Shown in pieces: positions 1 to 6,351 of a stretch of DNA of 16,006 nucleotides. The stretch comes from CAYGWP01 sp964353455 (lineage in GTDB: Bacteria; Planctomycetota; Phycisphaerae; FEN-1346), in NCBI GenBank assembly GCA_964353455.1, contig CAYGWP010000266.1, forward strand, positions 1 through 16,006, written 5' to 3'. The notes under the pieces were generated by a model. The model saw nothing but the letters and a program-made list of their open reading frames with translations, made no database searches and was not told where the DNA came from. The translations under genes were made by a program, and so were the position numbers. Position 1 is the first letter of the stretch, and each line of letters begins with the position of its first letter.

Positions 1-45
1 GAGTGCCCGGTTGACGACATTGACATGGTCATGGAGGCCAAGTGA
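1..45 (+). CDS. porD: C-terminal tail of pyruvate:ferredoxin oxidoreductase delta (ferredoxin-like) subunit, partial
   Basis: Only the last 14 codons are in the window, reading ECPVDDIDMVMEAK and then TGA (43-45). The Cys-Pro followed by an acidic stretch and a hydrophobic strand is what follows the last cysteine of a 4Fe-4S ferredoxin motif, and it matches how PorD subunits end. The stop TGA shares its last base with the porA ATG at 45, so the two genes are translationally coupled. In four-subunit enzymes of the PorGDAB type the delta subunit passes electrons between the TPP site and external ferredoxin. The call rests on a very short tail plus the position directly before porA, so the family is likely but not proven. 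Confidence 0.6.
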   Translation, partial: ECPVDDIDMVMEAK

Positions 46-1238
46 TGGCGAAGCAAGAGATACTCGAAGGGGCGATGGCCGTGGCGCACGCCGTGGCGCG
101 TTGCCGCCCGGAAGTCGTGGCCGCGTACCCCATCACGCCGCAGACCCACATCTCCGAGGAACTCTCGACGATCGTGGCCGACGGCGAACTCGATGCCGAG
201 TTCGTCAAGGTCGAATCGGAGTTCGGCGCCGCAAGCGTCTGCCTCGGCGCATCGGCCGCCGGCGCACGCGCCTACACGGCCACCTCGAGCCAGGGCCTCA
301 TGCTCATGGCCGAGGTCCTCTGGAACATCGCCGGCATGCGCCTGCCCGTGGTCCTGGCGTGCGCGAACCGCTCGGTCTCCGCTCCGCTCTCCATCTGGTG
401 CGATCACCAGGACGCCGAGAGCATCCGCGACTGCGGCGTCATCCAGATTTATGCCGAGGACGCCCAGGAGGCCGTTGACCAGCACGTCATCGCCTTCAAG
501 GTGGCCGAGGACCGGCGGGTCCTTCTGCCCATGATGGTCAACCTCGACGGGTTCCTCCTTACGCACGTCTTCGAGCCGGTGGAACTGCCCGACCAGGAGC
601 CGGTCGATAAGTTCCTCGGCAAATATGAAGCACTCTACAAACTTGATTGCGACAACCCGATGTCGTTCGGCTGCTTCACCGAGCCCGACAAGTGCATGGA
701 AGGCCGCTGGATGATCCACGATGCGTGCCTCCGCAGCATGGGCGTCATCGAGGAAGTGTCGAAGGAATTCGAGAAGGTCTTCGGCCGCAATAGCGGCGGA
801 CTCATCGAAGAGTACCTCTCGCGCGACGCCGAGACGGTCCTCGTGGCCAAAGGCTCGATCTGCGGCACCATTAAGGACGTCATCGACGAACTGCGGAACC
901 AGGGCAAGAAGGTGGGCCTGGTGCGAATCAAGACGTTCCGCCCGTTCCCGCGGCAGGCCATCGTAAATGCCCTCAAGGGCGCCAAGCAGATCGCCGTCAT
1001 CGAAAAGGGCGGCTCGTTCGGCTCGGGCGGCGTAATGACGCCCGAAATCAAGGAAGCCTTGTACGATGCCGGCTCGCGCATCCCGGTGAGCGGCTTCTGC
1101 GTGCAACTTGGCGGCCGCGAGATCGCCGCCGACGGCATCAAGGAGATCATCGACCGCGTCTCGAAGGGCGAGCGGGTGGCCTACGAGTACTTCCGCCTGA
1201 AGAAGAACATACTGCCCGACCTCGTGCCGACAAAGTAG
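45..1238 (+). CDS. porA: Pyruvate:ferredoxin oxidoreductase (pyruvate synthase) alpha subunit PorA
   Basis: The product is 397 residues, the usual length for a separate alpha subunit. The N-terminal PFOR domain carries YPITPQ (residues 28-33) and then ESEFGA (58-63) and SSQGL (81-85), which are hallmarks of PorA; the transketolase C-like domain follows near the C-terminus. With PorB, PorG and PorD it interconverts pyruvate plus CoA with acetyl-CoA, CO2 and reduced ferredoxin in the cytoplasm. A related 2-oxoacid substrate such as 2-oxoisovalerate cannot be excluded. The ATG at 45 is chosen because GGAGG lies at 33-37 and the ATG overlaps the upstream stop; a GTG at 42 is also in frame. The gene ends Pro-Thr-Lys-TAG, and those last codons are repeated twice more downstream. 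Its partner porB is unusually far away (849 bp from this start of the gap), with a toxin-antitoxin-like pair between them. Confidence 0.92.
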   Translation: MAKQEILEGAMAVAHAVARCRPEVVAAYPITPQTHISEELSTIVADGELDAEFVKVESEFGAASVCLGASAAGARAYTATSSQGLMLMAEVLWNIAGMRLPVVLACANRSVSAPLSIWCDHQDAESIRDCGVIQIYAEDAQEAVDQHVIAFKVAEDRRVLLPMMVNLDGFLLTHVFEPVELPDQEPVDKFLGKYEALYKLDCDNPMSFGCFTEPDKCMEGRWMIHDACLRSMGVIEEVSKEFEKVFGRNSGGLIEEYLSRDAETVLVAKGSICGTIKDVIDELRNQGKKVGLVRIKTFRPFPRQAIVNALKGAKQIAVIEKGGSFGSGGVMTPEIKEALYDAGSRIPVSGFCVQLGGREIAADGIKEIIDRVSKGERVAYEYFRLKKNILPDLVPTK

Positions 1239-1267
1239 GGCCGACAAAGTAGGGCCGACAGAGTAGG
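1226..1267 (+). repeat. Three tandem copies of a 14-bp unit covering the porA stop codon
   Basis: The unit GCCGACAAAGTAGG occurs at 1226-1239 and 1240-1253, and with one A-to-G change (GCCGACAGAGTAGG) at 1254-1267. The first copy encodes the last residues and stop codon of PorA, so the array looks like a local slippage duplication of the gene end. Because 14 is not a multiple of three the later copies lie in other frames and are not translated. Confidence 0.9.
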
Positions 1268-1284
1268 CCGGGGCGCGCCCCGGC
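1263..1284. repeat. GC-rich palindromic repeat, family A, copy 1
   Basis: Positions 1267-1284 form a perfect 18-bp palindrome (GCCGGGGCG and its reverse complement). Positions 1263-1284 are identical to 8292-8313 elsewhere in the window, so this is a dispersed element and not chance GC richness. It lies between the porA stop-codon array and the MNT gene and would fold into a strong hairpin in RNA. No T-tract follows, so a terminator role is not supported. Confidence 0.8.
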
Positions 1285-1292
1285 GTAAAGTC

Positions 1293-1616
1293 ATGACAAT
1301 CGACCGGCAAACCATCGAGAAGGCCGTTGACCTCCTCCTGCGGGCGGCGCCCAAGGGGTCGAAGGTCATCCTCTTCGGCTCGCACGCCCGCGGCGAGGGT
1401 GGGCCGGACAGCGATCTGGATTTTATCGTCGTCGAACCGGAGGTGCACGATCGCCAGGCTGAAACGATTCGGCTGCGCGAGGCGCTGCGGCCGGCCAGAG
1501 TGATTGTTGACATTCTGGTGGTTAGCGACAGGGTGTTTCGCGAGTGGGCGGATACGCCCAATACCGTGATTTATGAAGCGGCCAAAGAGGGCAAGGTTTA
1601 TGAGCAAGTTATCTGA
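1293..1616 (+). CDS. MNT-type minimal nucleotidyltransferase (MntA-like antitoxin candidate)
   Basis: The 107-residue protein has the full minimal nucleotidyltransferase signature: GSHARG (29-34), then SDLD (40-43) and a third acidic residue, Asp73, in IVDIL. Asp41, Asp43 and Asp73 would bind the metal ions, so the active site looks intact. In characterised MntA/HepT pairs such a protein transfers AMP from ATP to the partner HEPN RNase and thereby neutralises it; that role is inferred here from the adjacent HEPN gene. The coding region overlaps the HEPN gene by 17 bp, typical of two-gene modules. No convincing Shine-Dalgarno sequence precedes the ATG at 1293. Its third codon positions are visibly less GC-rich than those of the flanking por genes, which hints at separate acquisition. 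An orphan DNA polymerase beta-like nucleotidyltransferase of other function is the alternative. Confidence 0.85.
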   Translation: MTIDRQTIEKAVDLLLRAAPKGSKVILFGSHARGEGGPDSDLDFIVVEPEVHDRQAETIRLREALRPARVIVDILVVSDRVFREWADTPNTVIYEAAKEGKVYEQVI

Positions 1617-2007
1617 GCACGCGCGGGTGCTCTTGGAGAAGGCCGCCGAAGACTTGTATGTCCTTGAAAGGCTGAGCCAGGACAGACAGGCCCCGGTTTC
1701 TGTTGTCGGCTTTCATGCACAGCAGGCTGTTGAGAAGGGCTTGAAGGCCGTGTTGGCAAGCCGCTCGATTGCGTACCCGTGGACTCACGACTTGGAGGGC
1801 TTGGTGGAACTCATTGCGGACAACAGCATCCCTTCACCGCCGGAGGCCGACAGACTGCATCACCTGACGCAGTTTGCGGCCGAGTTGCGCTACGGCGCGG
1901 TACCGGCCGAGAATGAGACCGCCCCGGCGTTGGATCGGGCGTGGGCCTTCAAGTGCGCTCGCGACGTGAGGGCGTGGGCTAGGCAACTGCTGGGCGATAC
2001 GAAGTAA
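1600..2007 (+). CDS. HEPN domain protein (toxin candidate, partner of the MNT gene)
   Basis: The 135-residue helical protein contains FHAQQAVEKGLKAVL (38-52) followed by THDL (62-65), the diagnostic core of the HEPN family PF05168. The ATG at 1600 is chosen over 1573 because it gives the usual N-terminus for the family and a 17-bp overlap with the MNT gene. HEPN proteins next to MNT proteins are usually RNases or RNA-binding proteins controlled by the nucleotidyltransferase. I do not see the RX4-6H catalytic motif of active HepT toxins: the only Arg-His spacing that comes close is Arg55 to His63, seven residues apart and not at the C-terminus. Nuclease activity is therefore uncertain. The pair sits between porA and porB on the same strand and would probably be co-transcribed with them. 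Confidence 0.82.
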   Translation: MSKLSEHARVLLEKAAEDLYVLERLSQDRQAPVSVVGFHAQQAVEKGLKAVLASRSIAYPWTHDLEGLVELIADNSIPSPPEADRLHHLTQFAAELRYGAVPAENETAPALDRAWAFKCARDVRAWARQLLGDTK

Positions 2008-2036
2008 TGTGGGCGCGAGCCCTGGTGATATTTAGC

Positions 2037-2054
2037 CGCCCGCCTCAGCGGGCG
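2037..2054 (+). repeat. Short GC hairpin upstream of porB
   Basis: CGCCCGC (2037-2043), loop CTCA and GCGGGCG (2048-2054) form a 7-bp perfect stem between the HEPN gene and the porB ribosome binding site. There is no T-tract, so read-through into porB is expected. It may mark the right border of the inserted MNT/HEPN segment. Confidence 0.5.
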
Positions 2055-2073
2055 CGTTTCAAGCGTAGCATGA

Positions 2074-2080
2074 ACGGAGG
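2074..2080 (+). promoter_or_regulatory. Ribosome binding site of porB
   Basis: ACGGAGG lies six bases before the GTG at 2087 and decides the choice of this non-ATG start. Confidence 0.7.
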
Positions 2081-2086
2081 CTGAAC

Positions 2087-3046
2087 GTGGAATTCGATTA
2101 TTCTGATCGCGTCCTTAAGCCCGGTTACACGTCGTGCATGGGTTGCGGCGAGGCGCTGGCGATGCGCCTCGTGGCGCAGGCCTGCGGCCCGAAGACCATC
2201 TTCACGAACGCCACAGGATGCTCCGAGATCTTCACGTCGCGGTACCCCACCAGTTCGTGGAACGTGCCGTGGATTCACAGCCTGTTCGAGAACTCGGCGG
2301 CCATTGCGTCGGGCGTCTATTACGCCCTGAAGCACAAGGGCCGGCTCGAGGGCGTCACCGTAGTCGGCAGCGGCGGCGACGGCGGCACGGCCGACATCGG
2401 ACTCCAGTGCCTCTCGGGCGCCATGGAACGCGGCGACGATATCCTCTACGTATGCTGGGATAACGAAGCCTACATGAACACCGGCGTCCAGCGCTCGGGC
2501 CTGACGCCGTTCGACGCCGACACCACCACCAGCCCCGCCGGCAGCGCCTCCTTCGGCAACGACCGCCCGAAGAAGGACCTGCCGATGATCATGGCCGCGC
2601 ACAACATTCCGTACGTCGGAGTCGGGTCGTGCGGCTACTTCCGGGAACTTGCGCCGATGGTGAAGCGCGCGACGGCGATCCGCGGCCCGAAGTTCCTCCA
2701 GGTCCACGTCACGTGCCCGCTGGGGTGGAAGAGCGACCCGGCCAAGTCGGCCGAGATGGCCCGCCTCGCGTTCGAGACCGGCCTGTACCCGCTCTACGAG
2801 ATCATCCGCGGCGAGATGAAGGCCCACCGCGCCCCGAAGGACGGATGGAAGCCCGTCGATGAGTACCTGAAACCCCAGGGCCGCTTCCGTCACTTGTACC
2901 GCTCGGCCGACGGGGCGCTGCAACTGGTGCGAATCCAGGCCCTCGCCGCCGCCAACATCCGCAAGTACTGGGGCGACGAGTCCGTTCCCCAGTTCGCCCG
3001 CGACGCCGAGGCCAAAGTCGCCGACATGGCGAAGGCCGCGGGCTGA
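2087..3046 (+). CDS. porB: Pyruvate:ferredoxin oxidoreductase (pyruvate synthase) beta subunit PorB
   Basis: The 319-residue protein carries the thiamine pyrophosphate motif, GDGGTADIG (97-105) leading to NEAYMNTGVQ (126-135). It also has four cysteines placed as in PorB for the proximal 4Fe-4S cluster: Cys17, Cys20, Cys45 and Cys210 (TCPLGW). It is the catalytic subunit that decarboxylates pyruvate and passes electrons through its cluster to PorD. GTG is the start, supported by ACGGAGG at 2074-2080. The length is normal for the family and there is no truncation, so the MNT/HEPN insertion upstream has not broken the gene. Co-transcription from upstream por genes through the insertion is likely because no terminator with a T-tract is visible before it. 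The product ends just before a strong intrinsic terminator. Confidence 0.93.
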   Translation: MEFDYSDRVLKPGYTSCMGCGEALAMRLVAQACGPKTIFTNATGCSEIFTSRYPTSSWNVPWIHSLFENSAAIASGVYYALKHKGRLEGVTVVGSGGDGGTADIGLQCLSGAMERGDDILYVCWDNEAYMNTGVQRSGLTPFDADTTTSPAGSASFGNDRPKKDLPMIMAAHNIPYVGVGSCGYFRELAPMVKRATAIRGPKFLQVHVTCPLGWKSDPAKSAEMARLAFETGLYPLYEIIRGEMKAHRAPKDGWKPVDEYLKPQGRFRHLYRSADGALQLVRIQALAAANIRKYWGDESVPQFARDAEAKVADMAKAAG

Positions 3047-3077
3047 CGCTTGCAGTTCCCGACAAACACGCTAGTCT

Positions 3078-3123
3078 AACGGGGTCGCTTCGGCGGCCCC
3101 GTTTAGTTTAGATAGAGTTTTTT
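3078..3123 (+). terminator. Intrinsic terminator of the por operon, UUCG tetraloop
   Basis: AACGGGGTCGC (3078-3088) pairs with GCGGCCCCGTT (3093-3103) around a TTCG loop, 11 bp with one G-T wobble. UUCG closed by C-G is an exceptionally stable tetraloop. A run of six T occurs at 3118-3123, about 14 bases after the stem, farther than in a textbook terminator but in the right direction. Confidence 0.75.
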
Positions 3124-3141
3124 ACGATTGCCTATATTGTT

Positions 3142-3193
3142 GTGTGCCACGGCCGGCCTCGCCCGGCCGTGGGAAGGCGCCGTGTGGCTCGTC
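3142..3193 (+). repeat. REP-like 52-bp repeat, family B, copy 1
   Basis: It starts GTGTGCCACGGCCGG and contains a hairpin (CACGGCCGG with CCGGCCGTG), followed by an arm ending GTGGCTCGTC. The whole 52 bp matches the reverse complement of 6300-6351 at 48 of 52 positions. It lies in the untranslated gap before the SpoIIM-like gene; an upstream reading frame through it only translates the repeat and is not part of the protein. Confidence 0.85.
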
Positions 3194-3226
3194 AGTCCAC
3201 CTTGGCGCGCGGCACGAGGAGGCCCG

Positions 3227-4609
3227 ATGCTGAAGTCGGCGATCTGGCTGTTCATCCTGCTTGTGGGCTTCGGCCTGATGTTTTTCTCGTACTGGAACTA
3301 CGGCCGCATCGCCGAACCGACCCCGTGGACCGAGGCCTTCATGTACGTCGGCAAGGGCGAGGCCGGGCCTGAGGCGCAGTTGTTTGCCTGCACGCGCGCC
3401 CGTATCGTGCTGCTCCCCCCATCGGAGGTGACCCGCGCCTTCCTCGATGGGTTCGAGGGCGCCAATCCCGGGGCGGGCGGCGCTCTTCGCCGTGCTCTGA
3501 GGGAGAAGGCTGTCTTCTATCCTGAGTTTCGCCGCGACTTCACGCCGGCGGCGCTCGGCTCCGGGCGTCTGCCGGCCCCCGGTATGGATGAGGTCCTCGC
3601 CGGCTGCGATGCCGCCCACAGGGACAGCGTGAGCATCCTGGGCCGCGCGTTCAATGTGGTCGGCGTTCTCGGCCGCAGCGCCACGGTCTTTGCCGATGCC
3701 TACATCATCCCCGGCGACAGCGCCCCCGCAGGGCTCTTCGGGGCGGACGCCGGCGAGGTCCAGGACGCGTACATTTTCGCCATGTCTCGGCGCGAGTTGC
3801 GCAGTGCGGTGACCGCCGAGGCGCTGGCCGCGGCGTTCTCGAAGCGCGGTTTCGTTCTCGTTGCGCCCGATGCCCGCATTGGTGCCGCACCGTACTACCT
3901 TTACCTGCTGGGCCTGGCGCTCCTCCTGCTTGGCGGCACGGGGCTTTTCTTCCGGCTCTTCGTCTTTCTGGCGCGCATCTTCCGCGGCCGGGTTCTGGGG
4001 CCGCCCCTGGCCGCCATCAGCCAGTGGCCGCGGCTCTTCTGGGCGATGCACCTGGCGGCCTTCGGGGGGCTTGTTGTCGTAGGGGCACTTGCCTATCTCG
4101 TGCCCCCTCTCCAAACCTCCGGCCTGCACATGATCCAACAGAGCACGCGCGAGCCCTACAGCCCCCTGGGCGTTGCGGCCAAGGCGTACGCCAGCGGGAG
4201 TATGCCCTGGGCGGCCGCCGTGACACTCGCGGTCAACTTCTTCCTCGGATCGCTTGCCGTCATCACCGTGCCGTCGGTCATCGTGCCGGGCGCGGGGGCG
4301 GCTATGCTGGCGCTCAGGTCCGCGGTGATCGGCCTGCTTCTAGCGCCGAGCACCGTGACGTTGGCGGGCATGATGCTGCCTCACTCGTTCACCATCCTGG
4401 TCGAGATGGAGGCGTACATCGTGGCGGCGTTCTTCGCCCTGATGATCCCCATCTACATCTTCCGCAAGCAGGAGGGGCCGACCGTGCTCAGGCGATACGG
4501 CCGCGCGCTGCTGCTGAACCTCAAGGGCAACCTGATCGTCTTCATCATCCTGGCGGTTGCCGCCGCGTACGAGGCGGTCGAGGTTATCCTACAGATGCAG
4601 ATGCGTTGA
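3227..4609 (+). CDS. Multi-pass membrane protein with SpoIIM-like C-terminal half
   Basis: The product has 460 residues from the ATG at 3227, which follows GAGGAG closely. It has an N-terminal membrane helix (about residues 4-22) and then roughly 190 residues of soluble, probably extracytoplasmic sequence. About six further membrane helices begin near residue 222. The last 130 residues resemble the SpoIIM/DUF95 family: small and hydrophobic helices, an LPHSFTILVE segment that corresponds to the family's conserved Pro-His and Glu, and a closing helix with AAYEAVEV. SpoIIM is known from engulfment in sporulating Firmicutes, but homologues are widespread in non-sporulating bacteria, where their role is unclear. 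The extracytoplasmic N-terminal region is not recognised. The four-helix membrane gene begins 46 bp downstream. A frame extending upstream to 3128 is rejected because it translates a dispersed repeat. Confidence 0.62.
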   Translation: MLKSAIWLFILLVGFGLMFFSYWNYGRIAEPTPWTEAFMYVGKGEAGPEAQLFACTRARIVLLPPSEVTRAFLDGFEGANPGAGGALRRALREKAVFYPEFRRDFTPAALGSGRLPAPGMDEVLAGCDAAHRDSVSILGRAFNVVGVLGRSATVFADAYIIPGDSAPAGLFGADAGEVQDAYIFAMSRRELRSAVTAEALAAAFSKRGFVLVAPDARIGAAPYYLYLLGLALLLLGGTGLFFRLFVFLARIFRGRVLGPPLAAISQWPRLFWAMHLAAFGGLVVVGALAYLVPPLQTSGLHMIQQSTREPYSPLGVAAKAYASGSMPWAAAVTLAVNFFLGSLAVITVPSVIVPGAGAAMLALRSAVIGLLLAPSTVTLAGMMLPHSFTILVEMEAYIVAAFFALMIPIYIFRKQEGPTVLRRYGRALLLNLKGNLIVFIILAVAAAYEAVEVILQMQMR

Positions 4610-4655
4610 GCGGTCTTGCGGCGGGCGAGGGCGGCTCGCGGGGAGGCGCATCACG

Positions 4656-5174
4656 ATGAACGGTTCCGACAAGCGGCCGGCGCTCCTCTGGCGCATCCGC
4701 GCAATGCTCATCTTCTTCGTCGTCGCCCTCATCGCCAGCGGCCTGACGGCGATTCCACTGGAGTGGGAACTCGACGTCCTTGCGCGGGCGCTCGGCATCG
4801 CCGACGGCGCTTCGCCCGACCAGTACGCGGGCCTCGCCCACTGGATCGCGACCGTCAAGCAAGGGCTCCACGAGACATACGCACGGTATCCGTTCATCGC
4901 GTACGGCACAGACTGGCTCGCCTTCGCGCACATCGTTCTGGGCATCCTGTTCATCGGGCCGATCGCCGACCCGGTCCGTAACCGCTGGGTGATCACGTTC
5001 GGCATGATTGCGTGCGCCCTGGTGATCCCGTGGGCGCTCGTGTGGACGCCGGTCCGCGGCATACCGTTTTACTGGGCGCTCATCGACTGTGCGTTCGGCG
5101 TGTTCGGCATGATTCCGCTCTGGCTGGCGCGGCGATGGTCGCGGGAACTCGAGGCTGTCGAGAAGGCGGTTTAA
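4656..5174 (+). CDS. Conserved hypothetical four-helix membrane protein
   Basis: The 172-residue protein starts at the ATG at 4656, preceded by GGGAGG. Four hydrophobic helices are visible: about residues 12-32 (MLIFFVVALIASGL), 90-108 (FAHIVLGILFIGPI), 115-135 (WVITFGMIACALVIPWAL) and 142-160 (FYWALIDCAFGVFGMIPLW). Between helices 1 and 2 is an amphipathic stretch containing YPFIAYGTDWLAF. I recall similar proteins annotated as hypothetical in several bacterial phyla, but I know no function. Polar Asp and Glu residues near the membrane (DPVRNRW and IDCAF) could be functional but this is a guess. It follows the SpoIIM-like gene by 46 bp on the same strand and probably shares its transcript. 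Its TAA stop is directly followed by a large inverted repeat. Confidence 0.75.
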   Translation: MNGSDKRPALLWRIRAMLIFFVVALIASGLTAIPLEWELDVLARALGIADGASPDQYAGLAHWIATVKQGLHETYARYPFIAYGTDWLAFAHIVLGILFIGPIADPVRNRWVITFGMIACALVIPWALVWTPVRGIPFYWALIDCAFGVFGMIPLWLARRWSRELEAVEKAV

Positions 5175-5271
5175 CGCAGAGACCGCGGAGAACGCGGAGG
5201 AAGCAGAGAAAGAAACTGACTTGTCTGTAAACAAAGTCATGCTATTCTCTGCGTTCTCCGCGGCCTCTGCG
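5175..5271. repeat. MITE-like inverted repeat with CGCAGAG arms
   Basis: The left arm, 5175-5201, begins CGCAGAGACCGCGGAGAACG. It matches the reverse complement of the right arm, 5245-5271, at 24 of 27 positions. The 43-bp centre contains a smaller stem, TGACTT with AAGTCA. The element starts at the first base after the stop codon of the upstream gene and fills most of the gap before ribF. It could act as a transcript 3' end structure. Repeats built on CGCAGAG units are common in large environmental bacterial genomes. Confidence 0.8.
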
Positions 5272-5300
5272 CTCAGACGGCCGCAGGAAAGAGGCATGAA

Positions 5301-6236
5301 TTGGATCTGATTCGCGACGTCGAGGATATTGACCCGCGCTGCCGCGGCGGCGTGCTTTCGGTGGGCGTCTTCGACGGCGTCCACCTGGGGCACCGCGCGG
5401 TCCTGGGCCGCACGGTCGAGCGTGCCCGCGACCTCGGCGTCCAGCCGGTCGTGTTCACGTTCCATCCGCACCCGCTCCAGGTCCTGCGTCCGGCCGAGAC
5501 CCCGGCGCTCATCCAGACCTTCGGCCAGAAACTGGAAATCCTCCGGGAGATGGGCATCGGGGCCGTCATCTGGCCGCGCGACATCGAGGGCGTCCTCGCC
5601 ATGACCGCCCGTGACTTTTTCGACCGCATCGTCTCGGGCGCGCTGGAGGCCCGCGCGATGGTCGAGGGGGCCGACTTTCATTTCGGCGCAGGGGCCGGCG
5701 GCGGGCCGCGCGAACTCCAGGGCCTTGCCGCCGCGCGCGGAATCCAGGCTGAGTTTGTCGCCGACGTCCTGGCGGGCGGCGAGAGGATCTCCAGCACGCG
5801 CATCCGCCGCCTCATCGCCGAGGGCCGCGTCGCCGAGGCCGCTCAGTGTCTCGGCCGACCATATACATACGTTGGAACCGTGGTGGAGGGCCGTCACCGC
5901 GGCGCGCGGCTGGGGTATCCGACGATCAACGTCGAGGCCCCGCGGTTCCTCATGCCCGCTGAGGGCGTGTATGCCGCGCGGGCCGTGATACGCGGCTCGC
6001 GCCTGGCTGCGGCCGTCAGCGTCGGCCGGATGGCGACGTTCCACAAGGAGCACGCGGCCGTCGTCGAGGCGTTTATCCTCGACTTTGACAGCGAACTTTA
6101 CGGCGAGCAGGCGGCGATTGAGTTCATCGAGTACCTGCGGCCGCAGCAGGCCTTCGCGGGGGCCGAGGCGCTGAAGGCCCAGATGTCGGCCGACTGCCGC
6201 CGCGTCCGCGAGATCATCGGCAAGCAGCATGATTAA
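5301..6236 (+). CDS. ribF: Bifunctional riboflavin kinase / FAD synthetase RibF
   Basis: The 311-residue protein is the usual RibF length. The N-terminal FMN adenylyltransferase domain has GVFDGVHLGH (22-31, the nucleotide-binding HxGH-type motif), TFHPHP (53-58) and ISSTRIR (163-169). The C-terminal riboflavin kinase domain has GRHRGARLGYPTINV (197-211), including the conserved PTxN, and DFDSELYG (261-268). It phosphorylates riboflavin to FMN and adenylates FMN to FAD in the cytoplasm. It would supply FAD for enzymes such as the oxidoreductase encoded at 8335-10230, although no direct link is implied. The start is a TTG at 5301 preceded by AAAGAGG about six bases upstream. An ATG at 5296 is out of frame and stops after four codons. 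The usual NPTF near the kinase active site is replaced by RMATF (243-247), a departure from the common motif whose effect is unknown. Confidence 0.92.
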   Translation: MDLIRDVEDIDPRCRGGVLSVGVFDGVHLGHRAVLGRTVERARDLGVQPVVFTFHPHPLQVLRPAETPALIQTFGQKLEILREMGIGAVIWPRDIEGVLAMTARDFFDRIVSGALEARAMVEGADFHFGAGAGGGPRELQGLAAARGIQAEFVADVLAGGERISSTRIRRLIAEGRVAEAAQCLGRPYTYVGTVVEGRHRGARLGYPTINVEAPRFLMPAEGVYAARAVIRGSRLAAAVSVGRMATFHKEHAAVVEAFILDFDSELYGEQAAIEFIEYLRPQQAFAGAEALKAQMSADCRRVREIIGKQHD

Positions 6237-6246
6237 CACGTTATGG

Positions 6247-6269
6247 CAGTTCACGCTTGCGCGTAACTG
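6247..6269 (+). repeat. Small hairpin after ribF
   Basis: CAGTTCACGC and GCGTAACTG pair over nine positions with one bulged base around a TTGC loop, 11 bp after the ribF stop. It may be an RNA 3'-end structure. There is no T-tract, so a terminator is not claimed. Confidence 0.4.
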
Positions 6270-6351
6270 TGTGCCACGGCGGGCCTTGTCCCGCCGTGGG
6301 ACGAGCCACATGGCGTCTTCGCACGGCCGGGCAAGGCCGGCCGTGGCACAC
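6269..6351. repeat. Double REP-like element, family B, copies 2a and 2b in inverted arrangement
   Basis: This is an 83-bp block with 12-bp terminal inverted repeats (GTGTGCCACGGC at 6269-6280 and its complement at 6340-6351). It contains two hairpins. The first pairs 6274-6283 with 6290-6299; the second pairs 6322-6330 with 6337-6345. The right 52 bp (6300-6351) are 48/52 identical, inverted, to 3142-3193. The head-to-head pair resembles REP doublets mobilised by RAYT-type transposases; no such transposase is in the window. Confidence 0.85.

Noticed and set aside
1226..1267. Possible CRISPR array
   Set aside because: The copies are directly adjacent with no spacers, the unit is only 14 bp, and it is copied from the end of porA.
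2037..2054. Hairpin before porB as a terminator of the MNT/HEPN pair
   Set aside because: The stem is only 7 bp and no T-run follows, so termination is not supported.
2045..2923. 292-residue reading frame on the - strand
   Set aside because: It is a shadow of porB, which is certain from its TPP and cysteine motifs.
3128..3226. N-terminal extension of the SpoIIM-like protein
   Set aside because: The extra 33 residues translate the dispersed repeat. The ATG at 3227 has its own ribosome binding site and is followed at once by a membrane helix.
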